From Flavipsychrobacter sp. (GTDB lineage: Bacteria > Bacteroidota > Bacteroidia > Chitinophagales > Chitinophagaceae): 64,000 nucleotides of DNA. Made by a program: the position numbers and the translations under genes. Shown piece after piece: positions 42,348 through 52,171 of the stretch; the first letter of the stretch is position 1; the number at the start of each line of letters is the position of its first letter. The stretch spans positions 1 through 64,000 of the forward strand of contig JAJNBJ010000021.1 of the NCBI GenBank assembly GCA_021155965.1, read 5' to 3'. The notes beneath the pieces were generated by a model. That model was not told where the DNA came from, made no database searches, and was given only the letters and a program-made list of their open reading frames with translations.

Positions 42348-42963
42348 AAAAGACGCACGTATAGATGCTTACATTGCAAAGTCTGCGGATTTTGCAAAAC
42401 CGATAATGACACACCTGCGTGAGCTGATACATGCAGCATGCCCCGATGTGGAGGAAACATGGAAATGGAGTTTTCCGCATTTTATGTATGGCGGGGCTAT
42501 ACTATGCAGCATGGCATCGTTCAAAGAACATTGCGCATTTGGTTTCTGGAAGGCAGCATTAATGCAGGATACGGACAATGCACTGCAAATAAAGGATCGC
42601 GAGGCAATGGGCAACCTGGGCAGAATACAAAACCTGAAAGACCTGCCAAAGGACGGTGTGATGAAGAAGTACATAAAGACAGCCATGAAGCTGAATGATG
42701 CAGGTGTGAAACTGCCACCTAAGTCCAAAGCAACAGCAAGGGAGAAAAGCACGTGGGAGCCGCCTGGTTATTTTGTAAAGGCGCTAAAGAAGAATAAACA
42801 AGCAGAGCGGGTATTCAACGAATTCAGCTACTCCAAAAAGAAAGAATACATTGAGTGGTTTGAGGAAGCCAAGACCGAGGCTACAAAGGAGAAACGCATG
42901 GCACAGGCGCTTGAATGGATAGCAGAAGGCAAACAACGCCACTGGAAATATGTTAACTGCTAA
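42340..42963 (+). CDS. DUF1801/YdeI (OmdA) family protein
   Basis: A 207-residue protein. Residues about 10-115 form a DUF1801-like domain (KPIMTHLRELIHAACPDVEETWKWSFPHFMYGGAIL; HCAFGFWKAALM). The C-terminal part is a YdeI/OmpD-associated helical tail (FNEFSYSKKKEYIEWFEEAKTEATKEKRMAQAL). Function is unknown; related proteins occur across stress-linked loci. ATG at 42340 lies inside the end of the HEPN gene. Its 3' end overlaps the convergent glycosyltransferase gene by four bases. Confidence 0.8.
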   Translation: MGKKDARIDAYIAKSADFAKPIMTHLRELIHAACPDVEETWKWSFPHFMYGGAILCSMASFKEHCAFGFWKAALMQDTDNALQIKDREAMGNLGRIQNLKDLPKDGVMKKYIKTAMKLNDAGVKLPPKSKATAREKSTWEPPGYFVKALKKNKQAERVFNEFSYSKKKEYIEWFEEAKTEATKEKRMAQALEWIAEGKQRHWKYVNC

Positions 42964-44906
42964 TTCTTGTTTTCAATTTCATTTAAAAATTTGTGCGCGT
43001 CTGCATTATTGGGGTCTAATATGAGGATCGGCTGCAGGGCTTTCTTTGCTTCATCACGGTTACCCATACTATAATATGCTGCTGCAAGTGCATACCACAC
43101 TTCCGGGGCTTCGGATACAGCTTCAATACTTTTGTTGAATGCATATATAGCCGAGTCGTTTTTGCTGGTTTCCCTGTATTTCATGCCTTTAGCATAAAAA
43201 TATTGCCCGGCTATATGCAGGTACTTCCGTATATTCTCGTGATCAGGCTCATGTTTTCTTACTGTATCCCAATCCTGCAGCGCTTTTTCAGGTTTGCCCA
43301 TATTGTAGTAGCACAATCCCCTGTTCACGTAAGATAGCATATGTTTAGGGTTAATGGCTATCGCTTTGTCAAAATACTTTATCGCCTTTTGGAACCAGTC
43401 GTTCCTTACTTGCACGCTGGCTGCGTTCGCTTTAGCATAGATCATGCATGCGGCGGCTGCATTATTATTGACCAATGCACTGTTGGGTACTTTTACCACA
43501 TCTGCCAGGAAAAGCGTCCGGTCATTTTTCCAGTCCTCATTTCTTTCAATGGTTTTAAATGCAGATACCGCGATCAGTAAGATCATAAACCCGGCAAGGC
43601 CCGTTTTTGATATACGGGCTATGTTCAATTGGCCAAACCCTTTATACAGCAGGTAGCCTGCGGCTATGGCAAAACCAACAGATGAATGGTAGATCAGGCG
43701 CTCACCCATTGGTGCGCCAATGTTGAAGAAAAGATTGGAAACAAGTAACAAATTGAAAAGATAAATAGCAATGGCAAACCCCAGAACGTTGCGCTTTTGC
43801 AGCAAAGCGACCATGGCAACTATAAGCGCAGCGTAAACCGCCATTGAAAGGTATACTGCAGGGTTAGAGAAGTCGGTATAGGGTATTTGTGCGTAAGAAT
43901 AATCGGCAGCCAGCACATTGGGGAATACGAGCAGTTTCAGGTATTCCAGCAATACCAGTATTTGCGTGGCAAATTTCTGCTCTATCGTTGCATAGAGATA
44001 AGGGTTGTTCATTATGTTGCTTTCTGCTCCTTCAGCAGGCCCGGTTACGGCATTGAAACGGAACAGCAGGTATAGTCCAAAAGGAATTAAATAGGGGAGC
44101 GTTGTTTTAATGCTGAAGCCTAGAGGCTCGTTTTTGAAGAGGTAGAAGAATAAAGGCAGCAGAGCTATCAATGTCACCGCATATTCTTTTGACAACAGTG
44201 CAAGAAAAAAGCAAAGGCACGCCAGGAGGATGTCGCGCATGCGCTTGGTCTCTTTATACCGGTATGCCTTAACGAATGTGAGCGTGATGAAGAGTACCGA
44301 TAATATCTCGTCCCTGCTTTTCACATTGGCCACTACTTCGGTATGGACAGGGTGTATGGCAAATATCAATGTAGCAATAAAGGCTGCCATGGGAAAATCT
44401 GCCAGCACTATATTGCGCAATAAGTAGAGCAGGGCTATCAGAGATATTATATACAACAACACATTCACCACATGCCTGCTGTGCATTTCAGCAGCAATGC
44501 GCACTTCCTTTTCATTGGCTGATTCGTTATCGCTGGGTATGCCCATCATTTGCTGCTCTATGGCAAAGCTGATGAGCGATAAAGGCCTGTAGCGCCCGCC
44601 GGCAAGCTGGTTGCTGCCGTTCTTCTTTTCAAGATAACTTTCGAAAGCATCTTTTGTAAGGATGTCCGGTATCCCTGCCACTCCATGTTGCACATATTCG
44701 TTGGCTGTTATTGCCATGCGGTCATCAAAAGCAGCCTCGTGCGAGAATGTGTTTACATAAAAGATGAAGCCAATAAGAATAAGGACAAAAACCTGCACAC
44801 GAAAATGCTGTAGCGAGAACTGGCTTATGCTGTTCGCTGGTTTTGCTGCTTCCGTACTATTGGGTAAAGCAGGCGCTTTTATTATTTTATTTCCCGGCTT
44901 GGCCAT
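42960..44906 (-). CDS. TMTC-like multipass glycosyltransferase with TPR tail
   Basis: A 648-residue membrane protein of the GT-C type. After a first helix (about 36-53), AAFDDRM supplies an acidic pair like the catalytic motif of O-mannosyltransferases; around ten more helices follow (HVVNVLLYIISLIALLYLL, FAIHPVHTEVVANVKSRDE, LLSKEYAVTLIALLPLFFYL). The C-terminal 200 residues hold TPR repeats (LSYVNRGLCYYNMGKPEKALQDW; PEVWYALAAAYYSMGNRDEAKKAL). The architecture is that of eukaryotic TMTC proteins and Bacteroidota relatives that may glycosylate secreted proteins. It lies 19 bases downstream of a barrel-protein gene on the same strand. Confidence 0.75.
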   Translation of the reverse strand: MAKPGNKIIKAPALPNSTEAAKPANSISQFSLQHFRVQVFVLILIGFIFYVNTFSHEAAFDDRMAITANEYVQHGVAGIPDILTKDAFESYLEKKNGSNQLAGGRYRPLSLISFAIEQQMMGIPSDNESANEKEVRIAAEMHSRHVVNVLLYIISLIALLYLLRNIVLADFPMAAFIATLIFAIHPVHTEVVANVKSRDEILSVLFITLTFVKAYRYKETKRMRDILLACLCFFLALLSKEYAVTLIALLPLFFYLFKNEPLGFSIKTTLPYLIPFGLYLLFRFNAVTGPAEGAESNIMNNPYLYATIEQKFATQILVLLEYLKLLVFPNVLAADYSYAQIPYTDFSNPAVYLSMAVYAALIVAMVALLQKRNVLGFAIAIYLFNLLLVSNLFFNIGAPMGERLIYHSSVGFAIAAGYLLYKGFGQLNIARISKTGLAGFMILLIAVSAFKTIERNEDWKNDRTLFLADVVKVPNSALVNNNAAAACMIYAKANAASVQVRNDWFQKAIKYFDKAIAINPKHMLSYVNRGLCYYNMGKPEKALQDWDTVRKHEPDHENIRKYLHIAGQYFYAKGMKYRETSKNDSAIYAFNKSIEAVSEAPEVWYALAAAYYSMGNRDEAKKALQPILILDPNNADAHKFLNEIENKN

Positions 44907-44925
44907 TAAAGTATAAAAGTAGGCA

Positions 44926-45516
44926 TCATTGCTTCCACCAGCAAGGGCTGCCAAATTTGAAGGATATGCCCCCATTAATAATACCCTTGTATCCAAGTCC
45001 CAGCTCTGCAAATATACCCAGTCTGCCACCATAGCGCACACCAACCGGTGTATAATGTGCTTTCAGACTGCTTTCTGTTCTTGCAGTTGTGCCGTTAGTG
45101 GCGTTGGTGGTTTCGGTTGTTACAGTAGCCTGGCCAGCGCCCAGCAGGGTATATATTTCCAGCCGTTTCCTGAAAGCATATATATAGTATAACTCAACAG
45201 CTATGGTTGTATGTTTCTTTTTTAACGTGGTTCGGCGAGATGGGTTGAAGTAATCATCAACCGCACCGTTTTCGCTGGTAAAACCTGCATACACGCCAAA
45301 AGCAAGCCGGTTGAACATAAAGTAGCGGGCAGTGGCAAAAGGAGTTCCGAAACCGGAGGAAGTATAATTCAGCTGCCCCGTAACGCTGCCGCTGTTGATC
45401 AACCCATATCCGGCTGCTGTTTCCAATTGCCTTTTATTGGAAGGGCACTGCGCCCGGGAATGTTGGGCCTGTATAATAATAGATGCAAGTATAAAAAGGG
45501 TACGCAGGTTTTTCAT
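44926..45516 (-). CDS. Probable outer-membrane beta-barrel protein
   Basis: A 196-residue protein with a signal peptide (MKNLRTLFILASIIIQAQHSRAQ) and alternating strands (LAFGVYAGFTSENG, TTIAVELYYIYAF, EIYTLLGAGQATVTTE, LGIFAELGLGYKGIINGGISFKF). It looks like a small barrel of the OmpW/porin-like kind without a clear family. It is the first gene of a unit with the TMTC-like gene. The frame opens earlier, but the ATG at 45516 starts the signal peptide. Confidence 0.65.
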   Translation of the reverse strand: MKNLRTLFILASIIIQAQHSRAQCPSNKRQLETAAGYGLINSGSVTGQLNYTSSGFGTPFATARYFMFNRLAFGVYAGFTSENGAVDDYFNPSRRTTLKKKHTTIAVELYYIYAFRKRLEIYTLLGAGQATVTTETTNATNGTTARTESSLKAHYTPVGVRYGGRLGIFAELGLGYKGIINGGISFKFGSPCWWKQ

Positions 45517-45601
45517 AAGACGTAAAAATAAGCAAATAATCCCGGCATGTGATCGGGTAGCTTCATTTCGCAACAATCAGTATATTTAGGTAAAAACCCG
45601 T

Positions 45602-46066
45602 ATGGAAGAACAATTGGAACATTCCATTTTTCCTGAACGACGTTTGGTTTATGCCACATTCTGGGCTCGCTTCTGGGCACTTGTTCTGGATATACTTATC
45701 GTGGAAATCCCGTTGGGGATAGTGTCTGCAATAATATTCCCTGGGGATACTTTTTCTTTCAGGATCGCCGGGGTTGATATGGGTAATCCTATTGAAAATA
45801 TAGGAGATATTGTCGTGGTCTGGCTATATACCGCATTGCTTACCTCCGGTCCTGCAATGGCTACGATCGGTAAAAGGGCATTAGGCATAAAGGTCACAGA
45901 CCTTAACGGAGAGCGGATCACTTTCGGCCAGGCCTCGGCGCGGTATTTTTGCAGCATCATTTCATTTATTATCCTGCTCGTAGGTTATTTTATGATGCTC
46001 TGGGATGAAAAAGGACAAACACTGCACGATAAAATGGCAGGCACATTAGTTGTTGCCTCCGAATAA
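45602..46066 (+). CDS. RDD-family membrane protein
   Basis: A 154-residue protein with the RDD domain: VYATFWARFWALVLDILIVEIPLG (helix 1 with the Arg-Asp pattern), a second helix (VVVWLYTALLTSGPAMATIGKRALGIKVTDL) and a third (FCSIISFIILLVGYFMMLW), ending WDEKGQTLHDKMAGTLVV. Function is not settled; some members affect ion exchange or stress tolerance. A GNAT gene follows 13 bases later. Confidence 0.85.
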   Translation: MEEQLEHSIFPERRLVYATFWARFWALVLDILIVEIPLGIVSAIIFPGDTFSFRIAGVDMGNPIENIGDIVVVWLYTALLTSGPAMATIGKRALGIKVTDLNGERITFGQASARYFCSIISFIILLVGYFMMLWDEKGQTLHDKMAGTLVVASE

Positions 46067-46079
46067 TACCAGGTAGCAT

Positions 46080-46682
46080 ATGAAAAAAACTCCAGCAGTT
46101 AAAGAAAACAACATTCTTGACGAATTGACATTTGAGCCTTTGTCAAAAAAGAACTGGGCTGCATTTGTACAATTGTTTGGCGAGCGCGGCGCCTGTGGTA
46201 ATTGCTGGTGCATGTATTTCAGGCTGAAGAAGGAAGAATTTGTTGCCGGTAAAACTGAGAATGGCAATAGAGATAAAATGAAGGAACTGGTGTGGGATGA
46301 TATGCCCACAGGTGTTCTCTGTTTTTACGAAGGGCAGGCAATTGGCTGGTGCGCATTTGCCCCGCGTGAGGCATACCTCAAGCTGGCAAACTCAAGGGTA
46401 CACAAACCAATAGATGCCCAACCCGTTTGGTCTATAACCTGTTTCTTTATCGATAAGGATTTCAGGCGCATGGGAGTGTCGGTGGCTATGTTAAAAGGGG
46501 TGATAGAGATCGCGCGAAAGCAGAAAATTAGAATAATAGAAGCATATCCCACAATTCCCACGCAACCAACACTGCCTGATTCCTTTGCATGGATAGGCTT
46601 GTACAAGTCTTTTGAACGGGCAGGCTTTAAAATAGTTGACCGTACCTCGAAGAACCGGCCAATGGTGAGATATTATCTATAA
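46080..46682 (+). CDS. GNAT-family N-acetyltransferase
   Basis: A 200-residue acetyltransferase. The acetyl-CoA region is WSITCFFIDKDFRRMGVSVAMLKGVIEIARKQ; the N-terminal part has a Cys-rich GERGACGNCWCMYFRLKKEEF also found in a Bacteroidota/Firmicutes subgroup. Substrate unknown. Downstream is a shared bidirectional terminator. Confidence 0.8.
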   Translation: MKKTPAVKENNILDELTFEPLSKKNWAAFVQLFGERGACGNCWCMYFRLKKEEFVAGKTENGNRDKMKELVWDDMPTGVLCFYEGQAIGWCAFAPREAYLKLANSRVHKPIDAQPVWSITCFFIDKDFRRMGVSVAMLKGVIEIARKQKIRIIEAYPTIPTQPTLPDSFAWIGLYKSFERAGFKIVDRTSKNRPMVRYYL

Positions 46683-46687
46683 AAAGA

Positions 46688-46716
46688 GAAGCCCCGGAAT
46701 AACCAGGGCTTCCTTT
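46688..46716. terminator. Bidirectional terminator
   Basis: GAAGCCC (46688-46694) pairs with GGGCTTC (46706-46712). CTTT follows on the plus strand, and on the minus strand the stem is followed by TCTTTTT. It separates the convergent acetyltransferase and gliding-type T9SS genes. Confidence 0.75.
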
Positions 46717-46732
46717 AGTAAACTATGTTTCC

Positions 46733-49228
46733 CTATCGTATCAATGTCACATCACCCTTATACACCTTGTTGGTACCATCCACATGGCCTAAGATAATGA
46801 TCCAGTTATAAGTACCCATATCCTGCTTGGTTCCGTGGAAGGTACCATCCCAGCCAACTTTTGGATTGTTGGTCATAAATACTTCCTGTCCCCACCTGTT
46901 GAATACCCTGAACTCAACCATATTCTGGAAGGTAAGCCCGCTAGGCATGAACACATCATTCATGCCGTCCCCGTTAGGAGTAAAGGCTGTCGGTACCCCT
47001 TCAGGAATATTCTTGTCTACATTCACAATGACCTTCGCCGAATCCAGGCAGCCGAAAAAGTTCATGCCGTAAACGGTATAAACTGTCTGCACATCTTTTG
47101 GCGATGCTATAGGGTTGTTGATATTGTTGTTCGTCAATGAACCGTCAGCAGGTGTCCATGTATAGTAAACTGCTCCCTTTGCATTCAGCTGGATACTGCT
47201 GCCATAAGGTATGGTCACCGGGCTCGCGGTAATATCCGTAAGCACTACAGGCGGATAAGAATGTATAGCCTGCGTATCTGTAGCAATACAGCCATTGGGG
47301 TTTAGCGTCAATGGTGGAGTGGTCAATGTTACAGTGTACATGTAATCACCGATCCCGAAGAATTTTGTGGTCGGGCCGGTGGTTGCACCTATGTTATTGG
47401 TAGGCGTCCATGCCAGCTGGTACGAGATATCATCAGGGATGATCTTCACAAATGCTGCCATCTCCATGCTGTCTACCAGGCAAACAGAAGTGTCATGTAC
47501 CCTCGTCCTTACATCAACGCTTATTACAGTAACACTATCTATGTCGGTAGCTATACAGCCAATAGAGTCCTTTACAGTGAATGTAACCATGAACCTGCCC
47601 GGGATCTTATAAGTAAAGTCAATGGGGTTCTGGTATTCAGCCGAATCGCCAGCACCAAATTGCCAGGTAAAAGATGGCATATCGTTGCTTACTGTAAGGC
47701 CCGTAAAGCGTATGGGCATACCAAGGCAAACTTCATTGGCGTCATAGGTGATTTGCGCGTCTATAGGGTGTATCAACGGAATGTTGATGGTCGTATCTTC
47801 GAAGCATGTAGTGGCAGTGGCATAATTGCTGGCATGGCGCAGGGTAACAGTGTACGTACCCTGCAGAGAATAAGTGTGGACAGGGTTTATTGCTGTACTC
47901 GTTGCACCATCGCCAAAGGTCCACGAATCATTATACTCAGAACCTTTGGGCGTAGAATAATTCCAGAACGTTACTACATCGCCGTCGCAGCGCAGGTCTG
48001 CAGAATATCCAAAGCTCGAATTTATGGGTGGGGTTGTGAACACCACCGGCCCTACTGTATCAGATGGGCAATCGCCATATTTCAGGAAGAAGTTGTCATA
48101 GGTGGCCTCGCAAAGGCCTGTCAGGTGAATAGTGCTGTCCAGCAATGCAGAGTCGATAATAACAGGTTGCCAGATGCCATTCTTAGTATGGTATAAAGTG
48201 TCTACCTGGTGTGGCTTTATGCCATGCAGCACAATTTCGCCGTCACATTTTCCGCACACGGTAGGGTGTGTGTAGTGGCTGCCTGTTATCGGGTCAATGC
48301 TGGGCAATCCACCGGGTGTGAGGCCGGTCGGCACACTTACGCGTATGTATGCTTTGGTGGTATCCTTGCAGCCTAAAACAGATGCCTCATAGGTTGTTGG
48401 CACCGTCGGGGCAACCGATAAAGAAGGGCCGGTACCTACAAGTACGCCCGTGGTGCTGTCGCGCCAGTAAACTGCCGACGATGCATAAGGTATAGGCGCA
48501 TAAGGAATGGACGCTACCGAATATGATGGGCCAAAGATCGATGTGAAGCGCCATGCCTCATTATTGGCGATCCATGTTGGGGCAAAATCCCTGGTTGGAG
48601 GTGTGGTTGAAACAGTGCCCGCAGCATTTTTTACGCCAATTATCGCCCTGGAGCCATTCCAGCCTGTAGAGCAGATCGTCCGGTGCCCCAGGTGCACTTC
48701 GATAATACCGGTAGTTTCATAAATAATGATCTGTGTGGTTAACCATTCTGAAGTACAGCTATACATTCCGGTGCCGCACCAGGTAACAGCAAAATTCCGG
48801 TTGGGTGCAACGCCTTGTGTGGAATACTCTATTGTACCGCCCGCGGCGAGCAGCACATCGCACCAGGGCCCGCATATTACATTGCGGATATCTGCCGAGG
48901 TTGTAGCTGCAAGAGTAGTACCGATCGGCCATGTATTGTATGCCCCGGCAGATGCCAGGTTAAAACCTAAGCAGCCGTTCGAACCGATAACACATTGCGT
49001 ATATGGAGTACCGTAAAAATTGAATGTAAAACCTATGGGTATAACACCCGACCAGCCATCGTCAACAGTGATACCGGAAGATATCGGCACAATGCCCCCT
49101 GCAAATCCTGCATGGAGGCCATGATAAAAGCAATGAGGGGTATCGGTAATGCTGATGATCTGCGCTTTGGCCCCGCTAAAGCTAAAAATTAAAATAAGTA
49201 GTGATAAGAAATATCTCATAGTTGGCAT
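46733..49228 (-). CDS. PKD-repeat T9SS cargo with gliding-type (CHU_C) C-terminus
   Basis: An 831-residue exported protein. After a signal peptide (ending GAKAQ) comes a region with SNGCLGFNLASAGAYNTWPIG and HLGHRTICSTGWNGSRAIIGVKN. Two PKD domains follow (DSWTFGDGATSTAINPVHTYS; FTWQFGAGDSAEYQNPIDFTY), then further Ig-like modules. The C-terminus VPTAFTPNGDGMNDVF, FRVFNRWGQEVF, GTYNWIIILG, YKGDVTLIR is the gliding motility-associated type B sorting domain. It should be secreted through the PorSS; an adhesin role is inferred. ATG at 49219 is an alternative start. Confidence 0.85.
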   Translation of the reverse strand: MPTMRYFLSLLILIFSFSGAKAQIISITDTPHCFYHGLHAGFAGGIVPISSGITVDDGWSGVIPIGFTFNFYGTPYTQCVIGSNGCLGFNLASAGAYNTWPIGTTLAATTSADIRNVICGPWCDVLLAAGGTIEYSTQGVAPNRNFAVTWCGTGMYSCTSEWLTTQIIIYETTGIIEVHLGHRTICSTGWNGSRAIIGVKNAAGTVSTTPPTRDFAPTWIANNEAWRFTSIFGPSYSVASIPYAPIPYASSAVYWRDSTTGVLVGTGPSLSVAPTVPTTYEASVLGCKDTTKAYIRVSVPTGLTPGGLPSIDPITGSHYTHPTVCGKCDGEIVLHGIKPHQVDTLYHTKNGIWQPVIIDSALLDSTIHLTGLCEATYDNFFLKYGDCPSDTVGPVVFTTPPINSSFGYSADLRCDGDVVTFWNYSTPKGSEYNDSWTFGDGATSTAINPVHTYSLQGTYTVTLRHASNYATATTCFEDTTINIPLIHPIDAQITYDANEVCLGMPIRFTGLTVSNDMPSFTWQFGAGDSAEYQNPIDFTYKIPGRFMVTFTVKDSIGCIATDIDSVTVISVDVRTRVHDTSVCLVDSMEMAAFVKIIPDDISYQLAWTPTNNIGATTGPTTKFFGIGDYMYTVTLTTPPLTLNPNGCIATDTQAIHSYPPVVLTDITASPVTIPYGSSIQLNAKGAVYYTWTPADGSLTNNNINNPIASPKDVQTVYTVYGMNFFGCLDSAKVIVNVDKNIPEGVPTAFTPNGDGMNDVFMPSGLTFQNMVEFRVFNRWGQEVFMTNNPKVGWDGTFHGTKQDMGTYNWIIILGHVDGTNKVYKGDVTLIR

Positions 49229-49491
49229 TAAAGAGTTAAGGTGCTATTGATGATCTATAGGTGTAGTGTTTTTAATAAAAATTTAATAATTTATGCTTTA
49301 TTACTTTGCTAAGTTAAATAATTTACCAATAATTAAAAAACAAAGCACTGCGCGCATAATAAAAGACGCTTTTTTACTTAAAAAGGTTGGGTTATTTTGT
49401 AAAATGTAAATATATTTTAATATCTAAAATGCTTTAATGCGCCAGGTGCGGAATTCTGCACACAGGCATAATTCTTTTACCCATCGCGCTG
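49229..49491. other. AT-rich divergent intergenic region
   Basis: The 263 bases between the divergent T9SS gene and the DUF218 gene are AT-rich, with runs of A and T and no gene, terminator or clear TAnnTTTG box at a good distance. Promoters for both genes must lie here. Confidence 0.4.
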
Positions 49492-50172
49492 ATGACAAAA
49501 CAAACCCTCATCCTGGTAATATTGCTACTCCACCTGCTTCACGCCTGCACTCCCCAGCGAAAAGCACAAAACTCCTACAATTTGGCTTTGTCTGAAGGGC
49601 CCTTTGATGCCATAATAGTACCCGGCATTACCTACAGGGATCCGGCATGGGGCAAACTGATGAAGCGCCGCGTCCTGTGGTCGGCGATACTGTACCGCAA
49701 CGGGATGGCAAAAAACATCATTTACTCCGGTGGCGCTGTTTATACGCCCTACAAAGAAGCTGCAGTGATGGGCCTCTACGCTGAGAAAATGGGCATACCA
49801 CGGGCACATATATTTTACGACACGCTGGCGCGGCACAGTATAGAGAATGTCTATTACTCCTACCTCATTGCGCAACGGCAAGGCTTTAAGCGCATTGCAC
49901 TAAGTACCGACAGGTACCAGAATTTTTTCCTGAACCGTGCTGTCAGGCGGCACTTTGCATCGCCGGTTTACCAGCTGCCGGTTATCCTTGACTCGGTGCA
50001 GAAGTATAAAGGTACCGATCCGGTTATTAACGCTGCCAGGGCGAAAGTGAAGGACACTGCAAATTATCAGCCGCTCACAAAAACCGACAACATCTGGCAG
50101 CGGATCAAGGGAATGCGTGGCAGGCACATTCCCTGGAAAAAATACCCGCAACGCAGGCTGCCTGCTTTGTAA
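49492..50172 (+). CDS. YdcF/SanA-like DUF218 lipoprotein
   Basis: A 226-residue protein. An SPII signal (MTKQTLILVILLLHLLHAC) is followed by a DUF218 domain: DAIIVPGITYRDP, LWSAILYRNGMAKNIIYSGGAVYTPYKEAAVMGLYAEKMGIP, STDRYQNFFLNRAVRRHF. SanA/ElyC-like proteins affect envelope integrity. The lipid anchor points to the periplasmic face of a membrane. Confidence 0.8.
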   Translation: MTKQTLILVILLLHLLHACTPQRKAQNSYNLALSEGPFDAIIVPGITYRDPAWGKLMKRRVLWSAILYRNGMAKNIIYSGGAVYTPYKEAAVMGLYAEKMGIPRAHIFYDTLARHSIENVYYSYLIAQRQGFKRIALSTDRYQNFFLNRAVRRHFASPVYQLPVILDSVQKYKGTDPVINAARAKVKDTANYQPLTKTDNIWQRIKGMRGRHIPWKKYPQRRLPAL

Positions 50173-50294
50173 GATGCAGCATCCTACATTAATATATAAT
50201 ATATAATTAAATATTTTTATCGCCCCTACCTTTTAAATATATTTACCTGTCTTATTAACCGAACGCTATACTTAAAACCAAAACAATACTCCTT

Positions 50295-52121
50295 ATGAAA
50301 AACCTTCTGAAGTTATCCGCCGCCATTTTATTGCTACTTGCCGCCTCCCGCATCAATGCCCAGACCGTAGGCGATGTTACAGTTAACACCTTTGCAACCC
50401 GTGTGCACGACAGCAACTGGTGCCATTCTACCTGCCACGCATGGTTCGATATCGTAGTTGACAGTTCGTTTGTCGGTGATTCTGTTAAAGTGTACGACAC
50501 TGTTTATGGTATTGTCACTTTTTCGGCCGGCAATACTACGGGCGTATCCCCCTGGCACATGACCGGTGTGCCAACCGCAATACTATTCAACCCAACCATC
50601 ACTGATGACCAGCTAACTGGCGGCTCTATGGCGTACTTTATTATGCACCCTACTAAGATCATATCAGGGCCGGATACTGTTGGGCCTCTTGTTGGCAGCT
50701 TCTCTTTAATGGTAACCGACCCTTGCGAATACGATACCATTTCGGGCCGCACCTATATTGACAATAGCCTGGATTGTATCTACAACACCGGCGATGAACC
50801 GCTTAGTATTATGGAGGTGCGCAGCACTGCAAGCCTCTCCAGCCCTGTTGTTTCTGCCAATCATCGCTATAGTTACACCAATCACGTGGGCTATTACAAT
50901 ATGACGGTGCAGAAATCATGGATGACCTCTTACAACGTAGCCCTACCCTCATGGTATTATTTCGTTTATGCGCTGCCATCCTGCTTTTCGGGCTCTTACA
51001 CCTACACAACCCTGCCCCAGGGGAATGTAGATTTTCCGCTGCTCTGTACCGGCAATGTAGATGTCATGAACCGGGTATGCTATCCGCCGGCAATACGTTA
51101 TGGCACTCCTTTCAAAATAAATCCGCGCGTCAGCAACACCGGCTGCGATACAGTTTCCGGCACACTTACGCTTGTCAAAGATCCCCATGTCATATACAGT
51201 GCCTCGCTTAGCTATATACCGGCTACTTCTGTCTCGGGCGATACACTCCGCTGGACCTATACCAACCTCACCAACCTCACAGGTGCAGGCTACTGGAACT
51301 CGCTCCTCTCCAATGTCCACCTCACACCCGATACCTCGGCGCATCCCGGCGATACGCTTTGTTTCAGGATATACAGCACAATACCTACTACCGATATCAA
51401 TCCCCTGAACAACGACTTCACCATATGCCTGCCTGTCGTTTACTCTTACGACCCCAATGTAAAAGAAGTGCAGCCAGCAGGCGCAGGCACACCCGGCTAC
51501 ATCCCCGCCTCTACACCTGAACTTACTTATACGCTGCATTTTCAGAACACCGGCACCTCCTACGCCATGAACGTGAATATAGTGGACACACTTGATGCCA
51601 ATGTAGACCCGGCCAGTCTTAAGATATTGGGCGCCAGTCACCGAATGGTGCCGGAATGGGTTGCCCCGGGCGTGGTAAAGTTCGGTTTCCCCTTCATATA
51701 CCTGCTCGATAGCACCACCGACGAAGCGGCAAGCCATGGTTCTGTAACCTTCAGCGTGAAACTGGACACAGCCTTGGCGGCAGGCACCGAAATAAAGAAC
51801 AAAGGCTACATCTATTTCGATCTCAACCCGCCGGTTATCACCAACACTGTACTGAACACTATATCGGGTCCCCTGCAGGCGCCCATAGTAACCACCGGTG
51901 CGCTCAGCATTTACCCCAACCCGGCACAAAACACCGTGCATATTGGTTGCGAAAACAATAGCCTGGTAACAGTAACAGATGTGAGCGGCGCAATACTCAT
52001 AAGCAGGTATGTAGCCAGTGGCACAACCACGATAGATATCAGTAACCTGGCAAACGGCGTTTATATCGTCAAGGCCATAAGCAACAATAAAGTGAGCACA
52101 TGTAAACTTGTTAAGTTGTAG
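50295..52121 (+). CDS. T9SS cargo protein with conserved-repeat domain
   Basis: A 608-residue exported protein. Signal peptide (MKNLLKLSAAILLLLAASRINAQ), an N-terminal Cys-containing region, a middle with GRTYIDNSLDCIYNTGDEPL (SdrD-like B repeat) and, from SYDPNVKEVQPAG, a domain common in Bacteroidota secreted proteins (LTYTLHFQNTGTSYAMNVNIVDTL, IKNKGYIYFDLNPPVITN). A type A sorting domain ends it (LSIYPNPAQNTVHIGCENN through GVYIVKAISNNKVSTCKLVKL). Surface function is unknown. Confidence 0.85.
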   Translation: MKNLLKLSAAILLLLAASRINAQTVGDVTVNTFATRVHDSNWCHSTCHAWFDIVVDSSFVGDSVKVYDTVYGIVTFSAGNTTGVSPWHMTGVPTAILFNPTITDDQLTGGSMAYFIMHPTKIISGPDTVGPLVGSFSLMVTDPCEYDTISGRTYIDNSLDCIYNTGDEPLSIMEVRSTASLSSPVVSANHRYSYTNHVGYYNMTVQKSWMTSYNVALPSWYYFVYALPSCFSGSYTYTTLPQGNVDFPLLCTGNVDVMNRVCYPPAIRYGTPFKINPRVSNTGCDTVSGTLTLVKDPHVIYSASLSYIPATSVSGDTLRWTYTNLTNLTGAGYWNSLLSNVHLTPDTSAHPGDTLCFRIYSTIPTTDINPLNNDFTICLPVVYSYDPNVKEVQPAGAGTPGYIPASTPELTYTLHFQNTGTSYAMNVNIVDTLDANVDPASLKILGASHRMVPEWVAPGVVKFGFPFIYLLDSTTDEAASHGSVTFSVKLDTALAAGTEIKNKGYIYFDLNPPVITNTVLNTISGPLQAPIVTTGALSIYPNPAQNTVHIGCENNSLVTVTDVSGAILISRYVASGTTTIDISNLANGVYIVKAISNNKVSTCKLVKL

Positions 52122-52157
52122 AATGGAGTGTGCAATATGCTGCATCATTATAATGCA

Positions 52158-52171
52158 CAACAATATTGTTG
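52158..52171. repeat. 14-base perfect palindrome with a second dyad nearby
   Basis: CAACAATATTGTTG is its own reverse complement. Just before it, TGCAT-N7-ATGCA lies at about 52141-52157. It sits in the 3' region of the T9SS gene, 46 bases upstream of the candidate promoter at 52217, so it may be a protein-binding site for that promoter. Confidence 0.35.

Noticed and set aside
50949-52163. 404-residue minus-strand frame opposite the T9SS protein
   Set aside because: The plus strand has a signal peptide and sorting domain; the antisense product has no plausible features.
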